Of a DNA stretch of 64,000 nucleotides, positions 8,874 to 18,330 are shown piece after piece. Source of the stretch: JAACFF01 sp963807975 (GTDB lineage Bacteria > Chloroflexota > Anaerolineae > Promineifilales > Promineifilaceae); the NCBI GenBank assembly GCA_963807975.1, contig CAWEDV010000003.1:408665-472664 (forward strand), in the 5' to 3' direction. Under the pieces are notes generated by a model. It made no database searches. It was given only the letters and a program-made list of their open reading frames with translations, and had not been told where the DNA came from. Both the position numbers and the translations under genes were made by a program. Within the stretch, counting starts at the first letter, position 1; the number at the start of each line of letters is the position of its first letter.

Positions 8874-9877
8874 GCCAGGGAAACGGGAAAGAACCTCTAG
8901 TCAAAGTAACCAATTTGAAGAAGCATTTTCCAATCATGCGCGGCGTGTTGCGCCGCCAGGTTGGTGCTGTACAGGCCGTTGATGGTGTTTCCTTTAACAT
9001 ATACGAAGGGGAAACGCTGGGTTTGGTCGGCGAGAGTGGTTGCGGTAAATCAACCACCGGGCGTGTGATCTTACAGCTCATGGCAGCGACTGACGGGACT
9101 GTAGAGTTTCGTGGGACGGACCTCACTTCATTGACGAAGAGCGATATGCGCCGCATGCGCCGCGAGATGCAGATGATCTTCCAGGATCCATACGCATCCT
9201 TAAATCCGCGCATGACCGTGGGTAACATTGTTGGCGAACCGCTGGAGATTCACGGGTTAGGTGATGCCAAACAGCGCAAGGCACGGGTTCAAGATTTACT
9301 AAAAGTAGTAGGCTTGAACCCTTATTTTGTCAATCGCTATCCCCATGAATTCTCCGGCGGGCAGCGGCAGCGCATTGGCGTGGCTCGCGCTCTGGCTACC
9401 AATCCCATGTTCATCGTCGCCGACGAGCCTATTTCTGCGCTGGATGTGTCTATCCAGGCCCAGGTCGTCAATATGCTGGATGAGTTGAAAGAGAAGTTGG
9501 GCTTGACTTATTTATTCATCGCCCATGATCTCTCCATGGTTCGTTATATCAGCGATCGCGTGGCCGTGATGTATTTGGGGCGCATCGTTGAGTTGGGGGT
9601 GACCAATACTGTTTACGAACATCCTATGCACCCCTATACCCAGGCCCTGCTTTCCGCTATTCCTATGCCCGATCCCGATAAAGAGGTCACCAGGAAGCGT
9701 ATTATTTTGGAAGGAGACGTACCCAGTCCGGCCAATCCGCCGTCAGGCTGTCGTTTCCATACGCGCTGCGGCTACGTCACTGATATTTGTCGCACAGACG
9801 ATCCCGAATATCGCAATTTGGGAACGGCAGAGGAATCTCATTGGGTGGCCTGCCACCATGCGGAGCAGTTTAAATAA
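8870..9877 (+). CDS. oppF: Oligopeptide/dipeptide ABC transporter ATP-binding protein, OppF/DppF type
   Basis: The 335-residue protein has Walker A GESGCGKSTTG, the signature FSGGQRQRIGVARAL and Walker B FIVADEPISALDVS. The C-terminal domain carries the Cys-rich oligopeptide-transporter motif (GCRFHTRCGYVTDIC). It is the second ATPase of the heterodimer with OppD. The start overlaps the oppD stop by four bases. It is followed by a 187-bp gap before the binding-protein gene, which probably has its own higher expression. Confidence 0.92.
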   Translation: MSQGNGKEPLVKVTNLKKHFPIMRGVLRRQVGAVQAVDGVSFNIYEGETLGLVGESGCGKSTTGRVILQLMAATDGTVEFRGTDLTSLTKSDMRRMRREMQMIFQDPYASLNPRMTVGNIVGEPLEIHGLGDAKQRKARVQDLLKVVGLNPYFVNRYPHEFSGGQRQRIGVARALATNPMFIVADEPISALDVSIQAQVVNMLDELKEKLGLTYLFIAHDLSMVRYISDRVAVMYLGRIVELGVTNTVYEHPMHPYTQALLSAIPMPDPDKEVTRKRIILEGDVPSPANPPSGCRFHTRCGYVTDICRTDDPEYRNLGTAEESHWVACHHAEQFK

Positions 9878-9962
9878 GTGTTTTCCTGAAGTGCTCGGTC
9901 CTTTTCTGGATGGCAGCACTTGGAGATTGAATACAGGGCACAACAACCTTGATTGCCACCTG

Positions 9963-10001
9963 AAGGAGGTGATGCTAACAAGAAGAGAGTTGATGGAGTA
10001 G
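9963..10001 (+). promoter_or_regulatory. Extended Shine-Dalgarno sequence with nine-codon mini-ORF upstream of oppA
   Basis: AAGGAGGTGAT at 9963-9973 is an 11-base perfect complement of the usual 16S rRNA 3' end. It overlaps an ATG at 9972 that opens a nine-codon frame (MLTRRELME) ending in TAG at 9999-10001. The spacing to that ATG is too short for efficient use. It may be a ribosome standby site, a leader peptide or an accident of sequence. It lies about 65 bp before the oppA start. Confidence 0.35.
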
Positions 10002-10064
10002 GAAAATTTGTACCTTTTGTAAGTATAGTTAGAGATTTCCAATATTTTGGAGGAGTAAACAATA

Positions 10065-11945
10065 ATGTTTAAGAAAACTGGTTTGTTATTAATTGCCTTG
10101 CTGCTGATCGGTGTGCTCCTGGTTGCCTGCCAGCCGGAGACCGTTGAAGTTGTCACGGAAGTTGAAGTGACCCGTGTGATAACCGAGACTGTCGTCGAAG
10201 AAGGCGAGTCGGTTGAGGTGACACGTGTGGTTACTGAAGTTCAAGAAGTCGTGGTTACCCCCGAAATGGAAGAAGCCCCAATGGAGGCCCAGCCCGTAAC
10301 CTTACGCTGGAATTTTGGCACTGAGCCGCCGACCATTGACCCGTCGCTGGCTACCGATACCACCTCTGTTGATATCGTTAGCAACATATTCATGGGTTTG
10401 ACCCGTCCTGATCCGGTCACCGGTGAGGTGATGCCTTACCTGGCCACCGATTGGGAAGTGAGCGAGGATGGCACCGTCTACACCTTTAATATGCGCGACG
10501 ACATCCCCTGGGTCAATTATGATCCCACCACGGGCGAATGGACGCAGGTCGCTGACGATGAGGGCAATCCCCTCTTCGTGACGGCAAATGATGTTGTTTA
10601 CGGTGTGAAGCGCACTATTGATCCCGAAACAGCTTCCGATTACTCGTACGTCCTTTACAACATCGCCAACGCGCAAGAAGTAAACAGCGCTGAGGAAGGT
10701 GTGACTCTGGATGACGTTGGCGTTGAAGCGTTGGATGACCTCACTGTGCAGTTTACGCTGAATTCCCCCGCCTCTTACTTCCCCTCCATCGCCGGTATGT
10801 GGGTTGCCAATGCGCAGCCGCAGTGGGCGATCGAAGAGTGGGCGAATAAATGGACGGAAGCCGGTCTCATTGTAACCAATGGCCCCCTCGGTCTCGAAGA
10901 GTGGATCCATGGTGGCAATTTGAATCTGATCAAGAACCCTCTGTGGCCCGATGCTGATGTAGTACAGATTGAACGACTTGAGGGCGTCATGATCACCGAA
11001 GCCTCGACCTCCTTCGCCATGTACGAGAACAATGAGCTGGATACCGCCGGTGTACCGCAGACTGAAATCGACCGCGTCAAGTCCGATCCCGTATTAGGCC
11101 CCGAACTGGTTAACGCGCCAGATCCTTGCACCTACTACTACGGTTTCACCAACAACAAGCCGCCGTTTGACGATATCCGCGTGCGTACCGCCTTTGTCCA
11201 GTCTATCGATCGCCAGAGCCTGATTGATAACGTGACCAAGGGTGGACAAGAACCAGCGACCTCCTTCGCGCCTCCTGGCATCTTTGGTGCCCCGGAGCCG
11301 GGAACCGTTGGTCTGCCTTCCGATGCCGCTGCTGCCCAGGCTGCTTTCCAGGAATATCTGGATGAAACTGGCCAAACGGTAGAGGATTTCGATGCTTTGG
11401 GCGTCACCTTGATGCACAATACCAGCGAAGGCCATGCCAATATCGCCGCTGCCATCCAGCAGATGTGGAAGGACACCCTTGGTGTAGACATCAAGGTTGA
11501 GAACCAGGAATGGAAAGTCTATCTTGACACCATCCAGAACGACACTCCGCTCGCTGAAATGCCCCATATCTGGCGTCTAGGCTGGTGTGCCGACTACGCC
11601 GACGAGAACAACTGGATCCATGAGGTCTTCAATGCCGACGCCGGCGCCAACCGTCTGCGCCGTGGCTGTGTTGATGATGTTTGCACGCAGGTTGAGACCA
11701 ACGAATTCGATGATCTCACCGTTCAGGCTGCACAAGAGACCGACCCAGCCAAGCGCGTTGAATTGTACGCGCAAGCTGAGCAGATGTTGGCTGCAGATGA
11801 GGTGGCCTACGCTCCGATTTACCACTACACGGTCGTACAAACTGTGAAGCCGTGGCTGACACGTAACTTCCCGCCTGTGGGTGGTAATGACTTCTTCACC
11901 TGGACTATTGACCAGGCAGCTCAGATGGAGGCCTTGGGCCAGTAA
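10065..11945 (+). CDS. oppA: Oligopeptide/dipeptide-binding lipoprotein (SBP family 5)
   Basis: The 626-residue protein starts after GGAGGAG and carries a lipoprotein signal with lipobox LLVAC (Cys22). A low-complexity linker of alternating Val, Glu and Thr (EVEVTRVITETVV) then spaces it from the membrane, a feature common in Chloroflexota. From about residue 75 the family-5 solute-binding fold begins (LRWNFGTEPPTIDPSLATDT). It should capture peptides outside the cell and deliver them to OppB/OppC. A 19-bp hairpin lies downstream, which fits stabilisation of an abundant binding-protein mRNA or partial termination before the permease genes. Confidence 0.93.
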   Translation: MFKKTGLLLIALLLIGVLLVACQPETVEVVTEVEVTRVITETVVEEGESVEVTRVVTEVQEVVVTPEMEEAPMEAQPVTLRWNFGTEPPTIDPSLATDTTSVDIVSNIFMGLTRPDPVTGEVMPYLATDWEVSEDGTVYTFNMRDDIPWVNYDPTTGEWTQVADDEGNPLFVTANDVVYGVKRTIDPETASDYSYVLYNIANAQEVNSAEEGVTLDDVGVEALDDLTVQFTLNSPASYFPSIAGMWVANAQPQWAIEEWANKWTEAGLIVTNGPLGLEEWIHGGNLNLIKNPLWPDADVVQIERLEGVMITEASTSFAMYENNELDTAGVPQTEIDRVKSDPVLGPELVNAPDPCTYYYGFTNNKPPFDDIRVRTAFVQSIDRQSLIDNVTKGGQEPATSFAPPGIFGAPEPGTVGLPSDAAAAQAAFQEYLDETGQTVEDFDALGVTLMHNTSEGHANIAAAIQQMWKDTLGVDIKVENQEWKVYLDTIQNDTPLAEMPHIWRLGWCADYADENNWIHEVFNADAGANRLRRGCVDDVCTQVETNEFDDLTVQAAQETDPAKRVELYAQAEQMLAADEVAYAPIYHYTVVQTVKPWLTRNFPPVGGNDFFTWTIDQAAQMEALGQ

Positions 11946-12014
11946 ATCGTCCCGAAACAGCTTGAGTGTCAACCTGTGTAACAGCAAGTTTTCACTCACC
12001 TGGTCGCCTAGTAC

Positions 12015-12055
12015 ATAAATTGGAGACCAATCCATCGGATTGGTCTCCAATTTAT
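12015..12055 (+). repeat. Perfect 19-bp inverted repeat between oppA and oppB
   Basis: The arm ATAAATTGGAGACCAATCC at 12015-12033 is repeated in reverse complement at 12037-12055 around the loop ATC. There is no U-run, so it is more likely an mRNA-stabilising or attenuating hairpin, or a REP-like element, than a clean terminator. The rest of the 340-bp gap 11946-12285 contains no supported gene. Confidence 0.8.
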
Positions 12056-12285
12056 CCTTCAAACAAGCGTGACGATCATGGTGCTCTTGAAGTATTGGCA
12101 ATCGGGTTGGCAGAGCGGAGAAGCAAATTCGCGCCCTTGAACCGCTGCGCGATTTGTAAAAGCACACAACAACTTGAATCATAGGGCACAGTCGTGTATT
12201 CTTTAAGTTATATTGATCCAATCCATAGGCAAACATTGCCCTGAAAATCTTGCTTATTATGATCGAAAGAAGGCAGGTGTAAACG

Positions 12286-13320
12286 ATGACTACATATATT
12301 ATTCGTCGTGTACTTGGTTTTATCCCCGTTTTATTTGGCGTCATGCTTTTCACTTTTGTGTTAATCCGGGCCATTCCTGGTGGCCCCTTTGATACGGAGA
12401 AGGGCCTCCCGCCGACGGTGAAGGCCAACCGCGAAGCGCAGTATCATCTGGATTGGCCCATGTGGAAACAATTTATGTCCTATGTCGTCGGTGACGACGT
12501 AGTCGCCATTGTCACGGGCGATCCCGAAGCATGGAATGGCGCTTCGAAAGGGGTCATCCGTGGTGATTTTGGTCTCTCTCTGCAGTATCGGGGCCAGGAA
12601 GTCGCTGACATCATTGCCACAACCCTCCCCACTTCAGCCCAGCTTGGTTTTTTGGCGGTTATTTTCGCCGTCATGGTTGGCGTGCCCTTGGGCATCATTG
12701 CTGCCTTGCGCCAAAACAGTTGGGTTGACTATACGGCAACCTTCTGGGCTGTCTTTTTCCTCTCAGTTAGCAATATTGTCCTTGCTCCGATCCTGATTTG
12801 GATTTTTGCCCTGCGTCTGGGATGGTTTCCTGTGGCCGGTTGGGGCTCTAAGCCACCGTATATCTTGGGCTTTTTGCCCAGATTGTCCGATTGGAACGCA
12901 GATTATTTCCGTTACGCGATCATGCCTGTTTTCGCCTTGGGCACCGCCTCCGCGGCCGGCATATCTCGTTTGACACGGGCGACCTTGCTGCAGGTCATTC
13001 GCGAGGATTATATCCGCACCGCCAGGGCCAAAGGACTGCATGAGCGGGCTGTGGTGATCATCCATGCCCTTAAAAACAGCCTGATTCCCGTGGTGACCAT
13101 TCTTGGCCCCATCTTCGCCGCCTTGGTGACCGGGACCTTTGTCATTGAGCAATTCTTTGGCATTAATGGTCTGGGCAAACATTTTGTGCAAAGTGTGACC
13201 AACCGTGATTATACCGTGTTGCTGGGCGTCACCTTGCTTTACTCCTCTTTTTTGGTGGTGGCCAATCTGATGGTCGATATCAGCTATGCCTGGCTCGACC
13301 CCCGGATTCGTTACGATTAG
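12286..13320 (+). CDS. oppB: Oligopeptide/dipeptide ABC transporter permease, OppB/DppB type
   Basis: The 344-residue protein starts MTTYIIRRVLGFIPVLFGVM, the standard N-terminal helix of DppB/OppB permeases. About six membrane helices follow. The EAA-type loop is in TRATLLQVIREDYIRTARAKG, where the permease contacts the ATPases. The segment from about residue 60 to 90 is longer than in many relatives, before the conserved GDFGLSLQYRGQEV. It forms the import channel with OppC. The ATG is preceded by a GAAGG site. Confidence 0.93.
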   Translation: MTTYIIRRVLGFIPVLFGVMLFTFVLIRAIPGGPFDTEKGLPPTVKANREAQYHLDWPMWKQFMSYVVGDDVVAIVTGDPEAWNGASKGVIRGDFGLSLQYRGQEVADIIATTLPTSAQLGFLAVIFAVMVGVPLGIIAALRQNSWVDYTATFWAVFFLSVSNIVLAPILIWIFALRLGWFPVAGWGSKPPYILGFLPRLSDWNADYFRYAIMPVFALGTASAAGISRLTRATLLQVIREDYIRTARAKGLHERAVVIIHALKNSLIPVVTILGPIFAALVTGTFVIEQFFGINGLGKHFVQSVTNRDYTVLLGVTLLYSSFLVVANLMVDISYAWLDPRIRYD

Positions 13321-13430
13321 AACCTCGCCAGGGGCAGTTCGCTGTCCCAAAGCGCTGTTCGCGTGACATGCGTTAGCGAAGTTGTCGCATTTTATTTGGA
13401 TTCGTTATAAATGAGAGTTGAGGTATTCCT

Positions 13431-14444
13431 ATGGCCGTCGCCGAAATCCCAGCAGGACCCGTTGATGCAGTAGTAAGAAAAGAGCGCAGCCTGCTTCAGC
13501 AGTCGCTGCACCGTCTGCTGCAGAACAAAATGGCAGTGATCGGTATGGTCTTCATTGCTTTTTTGTTTTTTGTTTCGTTTATCGTTGCCCCATTTACCAA
13601 TGTATTTAAGGATCCGATCGAACAAGATCTGTCGGCGAACAATGCCGTCCCGGAGTGGATGCTTTTCCTGCTGCCGCCCGGGGCTGAGAATTATGCCACG
13701 ATTAATAACGACTATATTTTGGGTGCCGATCATCTCGGGCGTGATCTGTTAAGCCGCTCGATACACGGGGCCAGGATTTCTTTGTCGGTAGCCATTGTGG
13801 CCAGTACGGTGAGCCTGGCGATCGGTACGGTTTATGGGCTTGTATCCGGTTATTCCGGCGGGCGAACCGACAGCATCATGATGCGGATCGTCGACTTCAT
13901 TTATGGCTTTCCGTTCTTGATCGTGGTCATATTGATGCAAGCCTTTTTTAAGGCGCAGGCGCGGCAGGGGGCGACCGGTATTATGGGGGGCATGGTGACC
14001 ATTAATAATTCGATGGGCGGTTTGTTCTTCCTTTTCATCGCCATTGCTTTGGTGAATTGGATCGGCATGGCGCGTATCGCCCGTGGACAGGTCCTGTCAC
14101 AGAAGAAGAAGGAATATGTTGAAGCGGCCGAATCGATTGGCGCGACCGATACCAGCGTGATGGCCAAACATATCTTGCCCAACATTCTGGGACCGCTGAT
14201 TGTCGCCGAAACGCTGGCTATCCCTGGCTATATTTTCACCGAAGCTTTTCTGAGTTTTATCGGTCTCGGCGTGGACCCGCCAACGCCAAGCTGGGGTATT
14301 ATGATCTCCGAAGCGGCGCGCGGTATTCGTTCCTTCCCCAACCAGGTTCTGGTGCCGGCTATTATGCTCTCGGTAACGACTCTGGCCTTCAACTTCCTGG
14401 GCGATGGCCTGCGCGATGCCTTTGACCCCAGAATGAAACAGTAA
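13431..14444 (+). CDS. oppC: Oligopeptide/dipeptide ABC transporter permease, OppC/DppC type
   Basis: The 337-residue protein shows the OppC pattern: a cytoplasmic N-terminus with RLLQNKMAVIGM, a first helix, then a periplasmic-type segment ending in GADHLGRDLLSRSIHGARIS, and five further helices. The EAA loop is YVEAAESIGATDTSVMAKHI. The motif PTPSWGIMISEA is typical of the family. It is the partner channel subunit of OppB and the last gene of the operon; a strong terminator follows 28 bp later. Confidence 0.93.
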   Translation: MAVAEIPAGPVDAVVRKERSLLQQSLHRLLQNKMAVIGMVFIAFLFFVSFIVAPFTNVFKDPIEQDLSANNAVPEWMLFLLPPGAENYATINNDYILGADHLGRDLLSRSIHGARISLSVAIVASTVSLAIGTVYGLVSGYSGGRTDSIMMRIVDFIYGFPFLIVVILMQAFFKAQARQGATGIMGGMVTINNSMGGLFFLFIAIALVNWIGMARIARGQVLSQKKKEYVEAAESIGATDTSVMAKHILPNILGPLIVAETLAIPGYIFTEAFLSFIGLGVDPPTPSWGIMISEAARGIRSFPNQVLVPAIMLSVTTLAFNFLGDGLRDAFDPRMKQ

Positions 14445-14471
14445 CCACAAGCATATTGAGTGAACCAAATG

Positions 14472-14516
14472 ACGTGAAACGTGATAAAAGATTGCGTTTC
14501 ACGTTTTCTTTTTTTA
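14472..14516 (+). terminator. Rho-independent terminator of the opp operon
   Basis: A 10-bp stem (ACGTGAAACG at 14472-14481 with CGTTTCACGT at 14495-14504) is followed directly by TTTTCTTTTTTT. It lies just after oppC. Confidence 0.88.
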
Positions 14517-14647
14517 TGCTGCTGGATTTGGGGAGTGTGCAAGCTGCTAGACCCGGATGAACGGCTAATTGACGATCTTGGTCAACCTGTAGCTTCATTT
14601 TCTAGCACCATGTGATCCGGCAAGCCTTTATTGGTGTGAGCAAAGCT

Positions 14648-16384
14648 ATGAAAAAGATGCGACCATTGTTGTGGGTAGCCTTGCTGCTCCTGCTGATTGG
14701 CGGCACAGCTTTCCAGGTACGTGAAAAGGGACGAAAACCAGGGCCTGATTGGAGCCGCAGCGTTCCTCTCGGCGTATTCGTACGCGGTGATATCGATATG
14801 GCTGTCAATCCCGACGGCCGTCTTGTCCATCTTGTTTGGCTGCGCGACAACGACGATCGCAACCGCGTCCACTATACACAGGTCGATGAAACGGCTGCAA
14901 TCCAGCTTACCACCGATCTGCAGCTACCCGAGACACAACTGCGCATACCGCAAATCTTGCCCAACGATAGGGGTGGACAGCACCTGCTCTGGATGAGCCG
15001 CCCGGACGGCCGTCGCGAGTGGGAACTGCAATACGTTCAGTTTGACGAGCAAGGCCTGTTAACTAGCGAAATTCAGCAGTTGGCTCCTCCAGAGCACAAT
15101 GTTGTGCAATACGCCAAAGTCAGTGATGGACAAGGCGGTTTTTACACCGTCTGGGAAGCCAACATAGATGGCGCACTTTATGGCAGCCATATCGACGCTG
15201 ACGGTACTGTCCTACATGATGCCGTGCGCATTGTCGACCAGGGAAGTAGACCTTCCCTTACCGTTGATGGCAGCGATATCTATATGACCTGGCTTGACGG
15301 TTTTGAAATAGTATTTGCCAACTGGCAGCAGGGCCAGCTGGCACCTGTTTCCGGCGTATCATTGGAAAGTATTCCTTTGGGACCGGGTAGAGACATAGAT
15401 GGCCCCGAGATTGCCATTGCCGGAGATTGGGCTTATGTGATCTGGTCCATCTTCAACAGCACCGGCCTCGAAGCAGGCAGCGCCTCTACGGAATACATCT
15501 CCTTTCCCAAGGACAGCCCGCAGCGCGTCAACGCCGAAAGAGTGCGCATCTCACCCGATGAAGACCCTTCTTATGCTGCCTATGACAGCGCCTATACCAT
15601 CACCCAATTGGCACCACCTCAGGGCGTATCAGGCAGCACCGATTTCGTGCGTGAGCCCTCTCTAACCGCCAGCCGCGGAGATGAGCTCGCCGTCGCCGTC
15701 TCCCTGAACCAGGACTTCCGTCTCGATACCATGACCCAGATCGGCATGGTCATCTTCAAAGATGGCCAATTCGACGGTTACCAGATGGCCGGTAAAACAG
15801 AAGCCTTCTCCCAGGAGCCAAGCATAGCCACCGACAGCGAAGGCAACTTGTATATGGCCTGGCGTGAAGGGGGAGGGGGTGTGGCCTATTATGCCGTAAC
15901 CGCTGTCGAGGGGCGTGATGAGCTGGACCGTTTCCAAGCCAATGATGTGGCCAATGTTGCCCTTAGTGGAGGTATGGAAGTTCTTGCTGGCGTCCTCTTT
16001 TTCCCTCTGGCCTGCATCTGGCTGGTTCCAGGACTGCTGCTGATTGGATTGTGGCACTTATGGCGTGGTGACAGCGATCTAAACAAAAAGGGAACGATTG
16101 TCGTCCTGATCATCTCCATTTTTGTCTCGCAACTAATGAAATTTCTTTTCCTGCCAACCATCACCACGTATGTTCCTTTTTCAGCCTGGTTTGATGTTTC
16201 GACGAGCTGGGAACAGATCCTTCTATTCACCGTACCCGTGATAATGATGTTGATTGGTTTATTGGTGGCCTTACTTATGCACCGCCGCACGCCATCAGGC
16301 TTGGCCTTCTTCTTCTGGTTCACTGCCACCGATGCCATTCTAACGCTTGCTATCTACGGCGTCACTATCCTGGGCGTCTTCTAA
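14648..16384 (+). CDS. Secreted repeat domain fused to a four-helix membrane domain, unknown function
   Basis: I place the start at the ATG of MKKMRPLLWVALLLLLIGG (14648), giving a signal peptide or anchor; a GTG at 14612 would add 12 residues. Residues about 30-430 form an exported region with repeated blades of the type GxxHLVWLRD, YTVWEAN, YMAWREGG, as in BNR/beta-propeller proteins. The last 140 residues hold four hydrophobic helices (for example AGVLFFPLACIWLVPGLLLI and FFFWFTATDAILTLAIYGV). I do not recognise a named family. The layout suggests a surface-exposed sensor or binding domain tethered to the membrane. Confidence 0.7.
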   Translation: MKKMRPLLWVALLLLLIGGTAFQVREKGRKPGPDWSRSVPLGVFVRGDIDMAVNPDGRLVHLVWLRDNDDRNRVHYTQVDETAAIQLTTDLQLPETQLRIPQILPNDRGGQHLLWMSRPDGRREWELQYVQFDEQGLLTSEIQQLAPPEHNVVQYAKVSDGQGGFYTVWEANIDGALYGSHIDADGTVLHDAVRIVDQGSRPSLTVDGSDIYMTWLDGFEIVFANWQQGQLAPVSGVSLESIPLGPGRDIDGPEIAIAGDWAYVIWSIFNSTGLEAGSASTEYISFPKDSPQRVNAERVRISPDEDPSYAAYDSAYTITQLAPPQGVSGSTDFVREPSLTASRGDELAVAVSLNQDFRLDTMTQIGMVIFKDGQFDGYQMAGKTEAFSQEPSIATDSEGNLYMAWREGGGGVAYYAVTAVEGRDELDRFQANDVANVALSGGMEVLAGVLFFPLACIWLVPGLLLIGLWHLWRGDSDLNKKGTIVVLIISIFVSQLMKFLFLPTITTYVPFSAWFDVSTSWEQILLFTVPVIMMLIGLLVALLMHRRTPSGLAFFFWFTATDAILTLAIYGVTILGVF

Positions 16385-16506
16385 AACTGTAGTCAAAAGT
16401 GGGAGATGAGTGAGTAGCAGGTGCGGACAGCTGCTTGATCGCAATACGAGATTAGCCGTAAGCATAAACACAGACTGCAGCCGCAATTCTGTGCCATACT
16501 CCCTCT

Positions 16507-16581
16507 ATGAATAAACGGACTAGTACAATTCCGCTTTTTAGCCTCCTGCTTGTCCTGCTCATTGCCCTTATTGTCTTTTAG
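16507..16581 (+). CDS. Possible 24-residue hydrophobic peptide
   Basis: An ATG at 16507 opens a frame for a basic start followed by a single hydrophobic helix (MNKRTSTIPLFSLLLVLLIA...), ending in TAG. It has the look of a signal peptide or of a small membrane peptide. No good ribosome site is visible. It may be the stump of a lost lipoprotein gene. It is the only coding hint in the gap 16385-16670. Confidence 0.2.
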   Translation: MNKRTSTIPLFSLLLVLLIALIVF

Positions 16582-16670
16582 GACGATTGCTGCATCGCGA
16601 GTATAATTTGCCTGTAAGGTGAGGAAAGAGCCCTTCTTAGGCACCATTGGCACATAGTCCAGAGAGTTAG

Positions 16671-17297
16671 ATGACGGTACAGCAATCTGAAAACCGCGAA
16701 CTACAAGCGCAAATTGAAAGTACCACCGCGGCTGTCTATTCGACGGATGATATCGAAGAGCGCATCGCTCAATCCCTATTAAGAAAAGGGGAGTTCTACG
16801 AGAATATCAACGCCAGTGATCTTGAAGTCATTCTGCGCAATATCGTCTATGTTGTGTTTGCCAGGCAGACCGTTGCCGGGCGGGAAATCGACATTTTACA
16901 CAATGTGCCGATCATGCTCGTTAAGATTGAAGATGAGGAAGCGTTTGTGGAATTTGTCGTTCACATCCACAAACCTATTGTCGTTTTTATCGAATTTGAT
17001 TACATATTGACCAATCATCCCGATGAGAATGAAAAAAGTCTGTGCCTGGAGGAAGACAGCTTGCGGATCAAGGAAAAGACGCGCCGCTTCGATGTCAAAG
17101 CCAAGGCAGCCCTGACGGCCATGAACGTCCCGAAGATCGCACGTACAGAGATGTCAGACCTCACCGAAGTTATTCGCAGAACCCTGCCCGCTCAATTGCA
17201 GAAAAAAGGTGTTACTGGACAACTGGATCAAATCCGCCTCTCCCTCAACGAACAGACCCTCTGTGTTTACCTAAAAGGGGAGTTCGAACCGCTCTAA
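16671..17297 (+). CDS. Unknown cytoplasmic protein
   Basis: The frame gives 208 residues without signal peptide or membrane helix. The N-terminal 50 residues are charged and likely helical. A middle part alternates beta strands (NIVYVVFARQTVAG, VEFVVHIHKPIVVFIEFDYI), and the last 60 residues are again helical. I do not recognise the family. The gene stands alone on the plus strand and converges with the acetyltransferase gene, their stop codons overlapping at 17294-17297. Codon usage and composition match the neighbours, so it is probably a real gene. Confidence 0.6.
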   Translation: MTVQQSENRELQAQIESTTAAVYSTDDIEERIAQSLLRKGEFYENINASDLEVILRNIVYVVFARQTVAGREIDILHNVPIMLVKIEDEEAFVEFVVHIHKPIVVFIEFDYILTNHPDENEKSLCLEEDSLRIKEKTRRFDVKAKAALTAMNVPKIARTEMSDLTEVIRRTLPAQLQKKGVTGQLDQIRLSLNEQTLCVYLKGEFEPL

Positions 17298-17833
17298 TCC
17301 CCCAGCCACTCCCTTTCGAGCATGGCATAGGTCAGGCTGTCAAACCAGCGCCCTTTGACATACTCTTTCTCTAATTCATGCGCTTCCAGGCGCATCCCCA
17401 ATTTGGCCATGACTTTGGCTGATCCCGTATTGGCCGATAAAGTCGTTGCGTATATGCGGTGCATCTGCAGCTCCTCAAAACCGAAGCGCAAAAGCGCTCG
17501 CGCCGCTTCGGTGGCGATGCCCTGCCCCCAATAGTGGCTGCTGAGCTCATAGCCGATATTCGCTTCGCGCAAATCGGGATCGTTAATGCGAATGCCGCAG
17601 TTGCCAATGAGCTGCTCATCCTCTTTGTAAATGACAGCCAATTGGAACTTCGTACGCGGTCGTTCGCGCTGAAACTCTAGAAACATTTTGACAAAGGCGC
17701 GCACCGCTCCTGGGGAGCGATCTGACCAGTGATAATAACGCAGGTATTGGGGATCAGACTGGTAAGCCAAAACAGCCTGCCAATCTTCCTCAACAAATTC
17801 CCTCAAGATCAGCCGCTCAGTCTCCAATAGCAT
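17294..17833 (-). CDS. GNAT N-acetyltransferase, RimJ/RimL type
   Basis: The 179-residue protein starts with MLLETERLILREFVEEDWQA, the standard opening of the Acetyltransf_3 (RimJ/RimL-like) group. It contains GNCGIRINDPDLREANIGYE, the acetyl-CoA loop YWGQGIATEAARALLRFGFE, and NTGSAKVMAKLGMRLE near the end. Such enzymes acetylate protein N-termini or small amines; the substrate is not readable here. It lies downstream of another GNAT and an SDR on the same strand and is probably in the same operon. Confidence 0.9.
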   Translation of the reverse strand: MLLETERLILREFVEEDWQAVLAYQSDPQYLRYYHWSDRSPGAVRAFVKMFLEFQRERPRTKFQLAVIYKEDEQLIGNCGIRINDPDLREANIGYELSSHYWGQGIATEAARALLRFGFEELQMHRIYATTLSANTGSAKVMAKLGMRLEAHELEKEYVKGRWFDSLTYAMLEREWLGD

Positions 17834-17853
17834 GAAGAATACCCCTCCCTTTG

Positions 17854-18330
17854 TTAGCCACGTATCATGATCACGAACGGCTGTCCATCCTTCTCTCTCT
17901 CAAATCGTGCTATCTGCTCAAAGCCGAACTTACGACACAATTGCTGCGCCCGTTCATTAAATTCGGCAATTGTCACCCGTAAAGGCTGCGGTGCATACTG
18001 GTTCTGGGCGAAATCAAATACGGCTGCGGCGTACAAGGAGCCCTGGCCTTGTCCGGTCAAATCGGGGCGCATGCCCATGCCGATATCCAGCGCCTCTGCG
18101 CTGTAGTCTCCACCGGGTACACGGGCGTCAGCGCCAAAATTGCAGAATCCCAGAAATTCATCCTTCTCGTCCATAATCCCAAAGTAACCATTCTGCGGGT
18201 CCATGAAAAAGCGAATATCTTCCTCTTCGTTCTCTGCCGGCATATTGTACATAGCATAGAGGCCGCCATATTCCCAACCGACAATAAGGCGGACCTGATC
18301 CGCAGTGAGTGCCTGTACCTGAAAAGTCAT
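17854..18330 (-). CDS. GNAT N-acetyltransferase
   Basis: The protein has 158 residues. The acetyl-CoA-binding motif A is MGMRPDLTGQGQGSLYAAAV, followed by LRVTIAEFNERAQQLCRKFG, the usual beta-4/alpha-4 region with the conserved Asn/Arg. The ATG overlaps the stop of the upstream SDR gene (ATGA), so the two are translationally coupled. It is not closely similar to the second GNAT 20 bp downstream. Substrate unknown. Confidence 0.85.
   Translation of the reverse strand: MTFQVQALTADQVRLIVGWEYGGLYAMYNMPAENEEEDIRFFMDPQNGYFGIMDEKDEFLGFCNFGADARVPGGDYSAEALDIGMGMRPDLTGQGQGSLYAAAVFDFAQNQYAPQPLRVTIAEFNERAQQLCRKFGFEQIARFEREKDGQPFVIMIRG

Noticed and set aside
11577..12428. 283-codon minus-strand frame spanning oppA end, the gap and oppB start
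   Set aside because: Crosses two certain genes and the hairpin; composition not protein-like.
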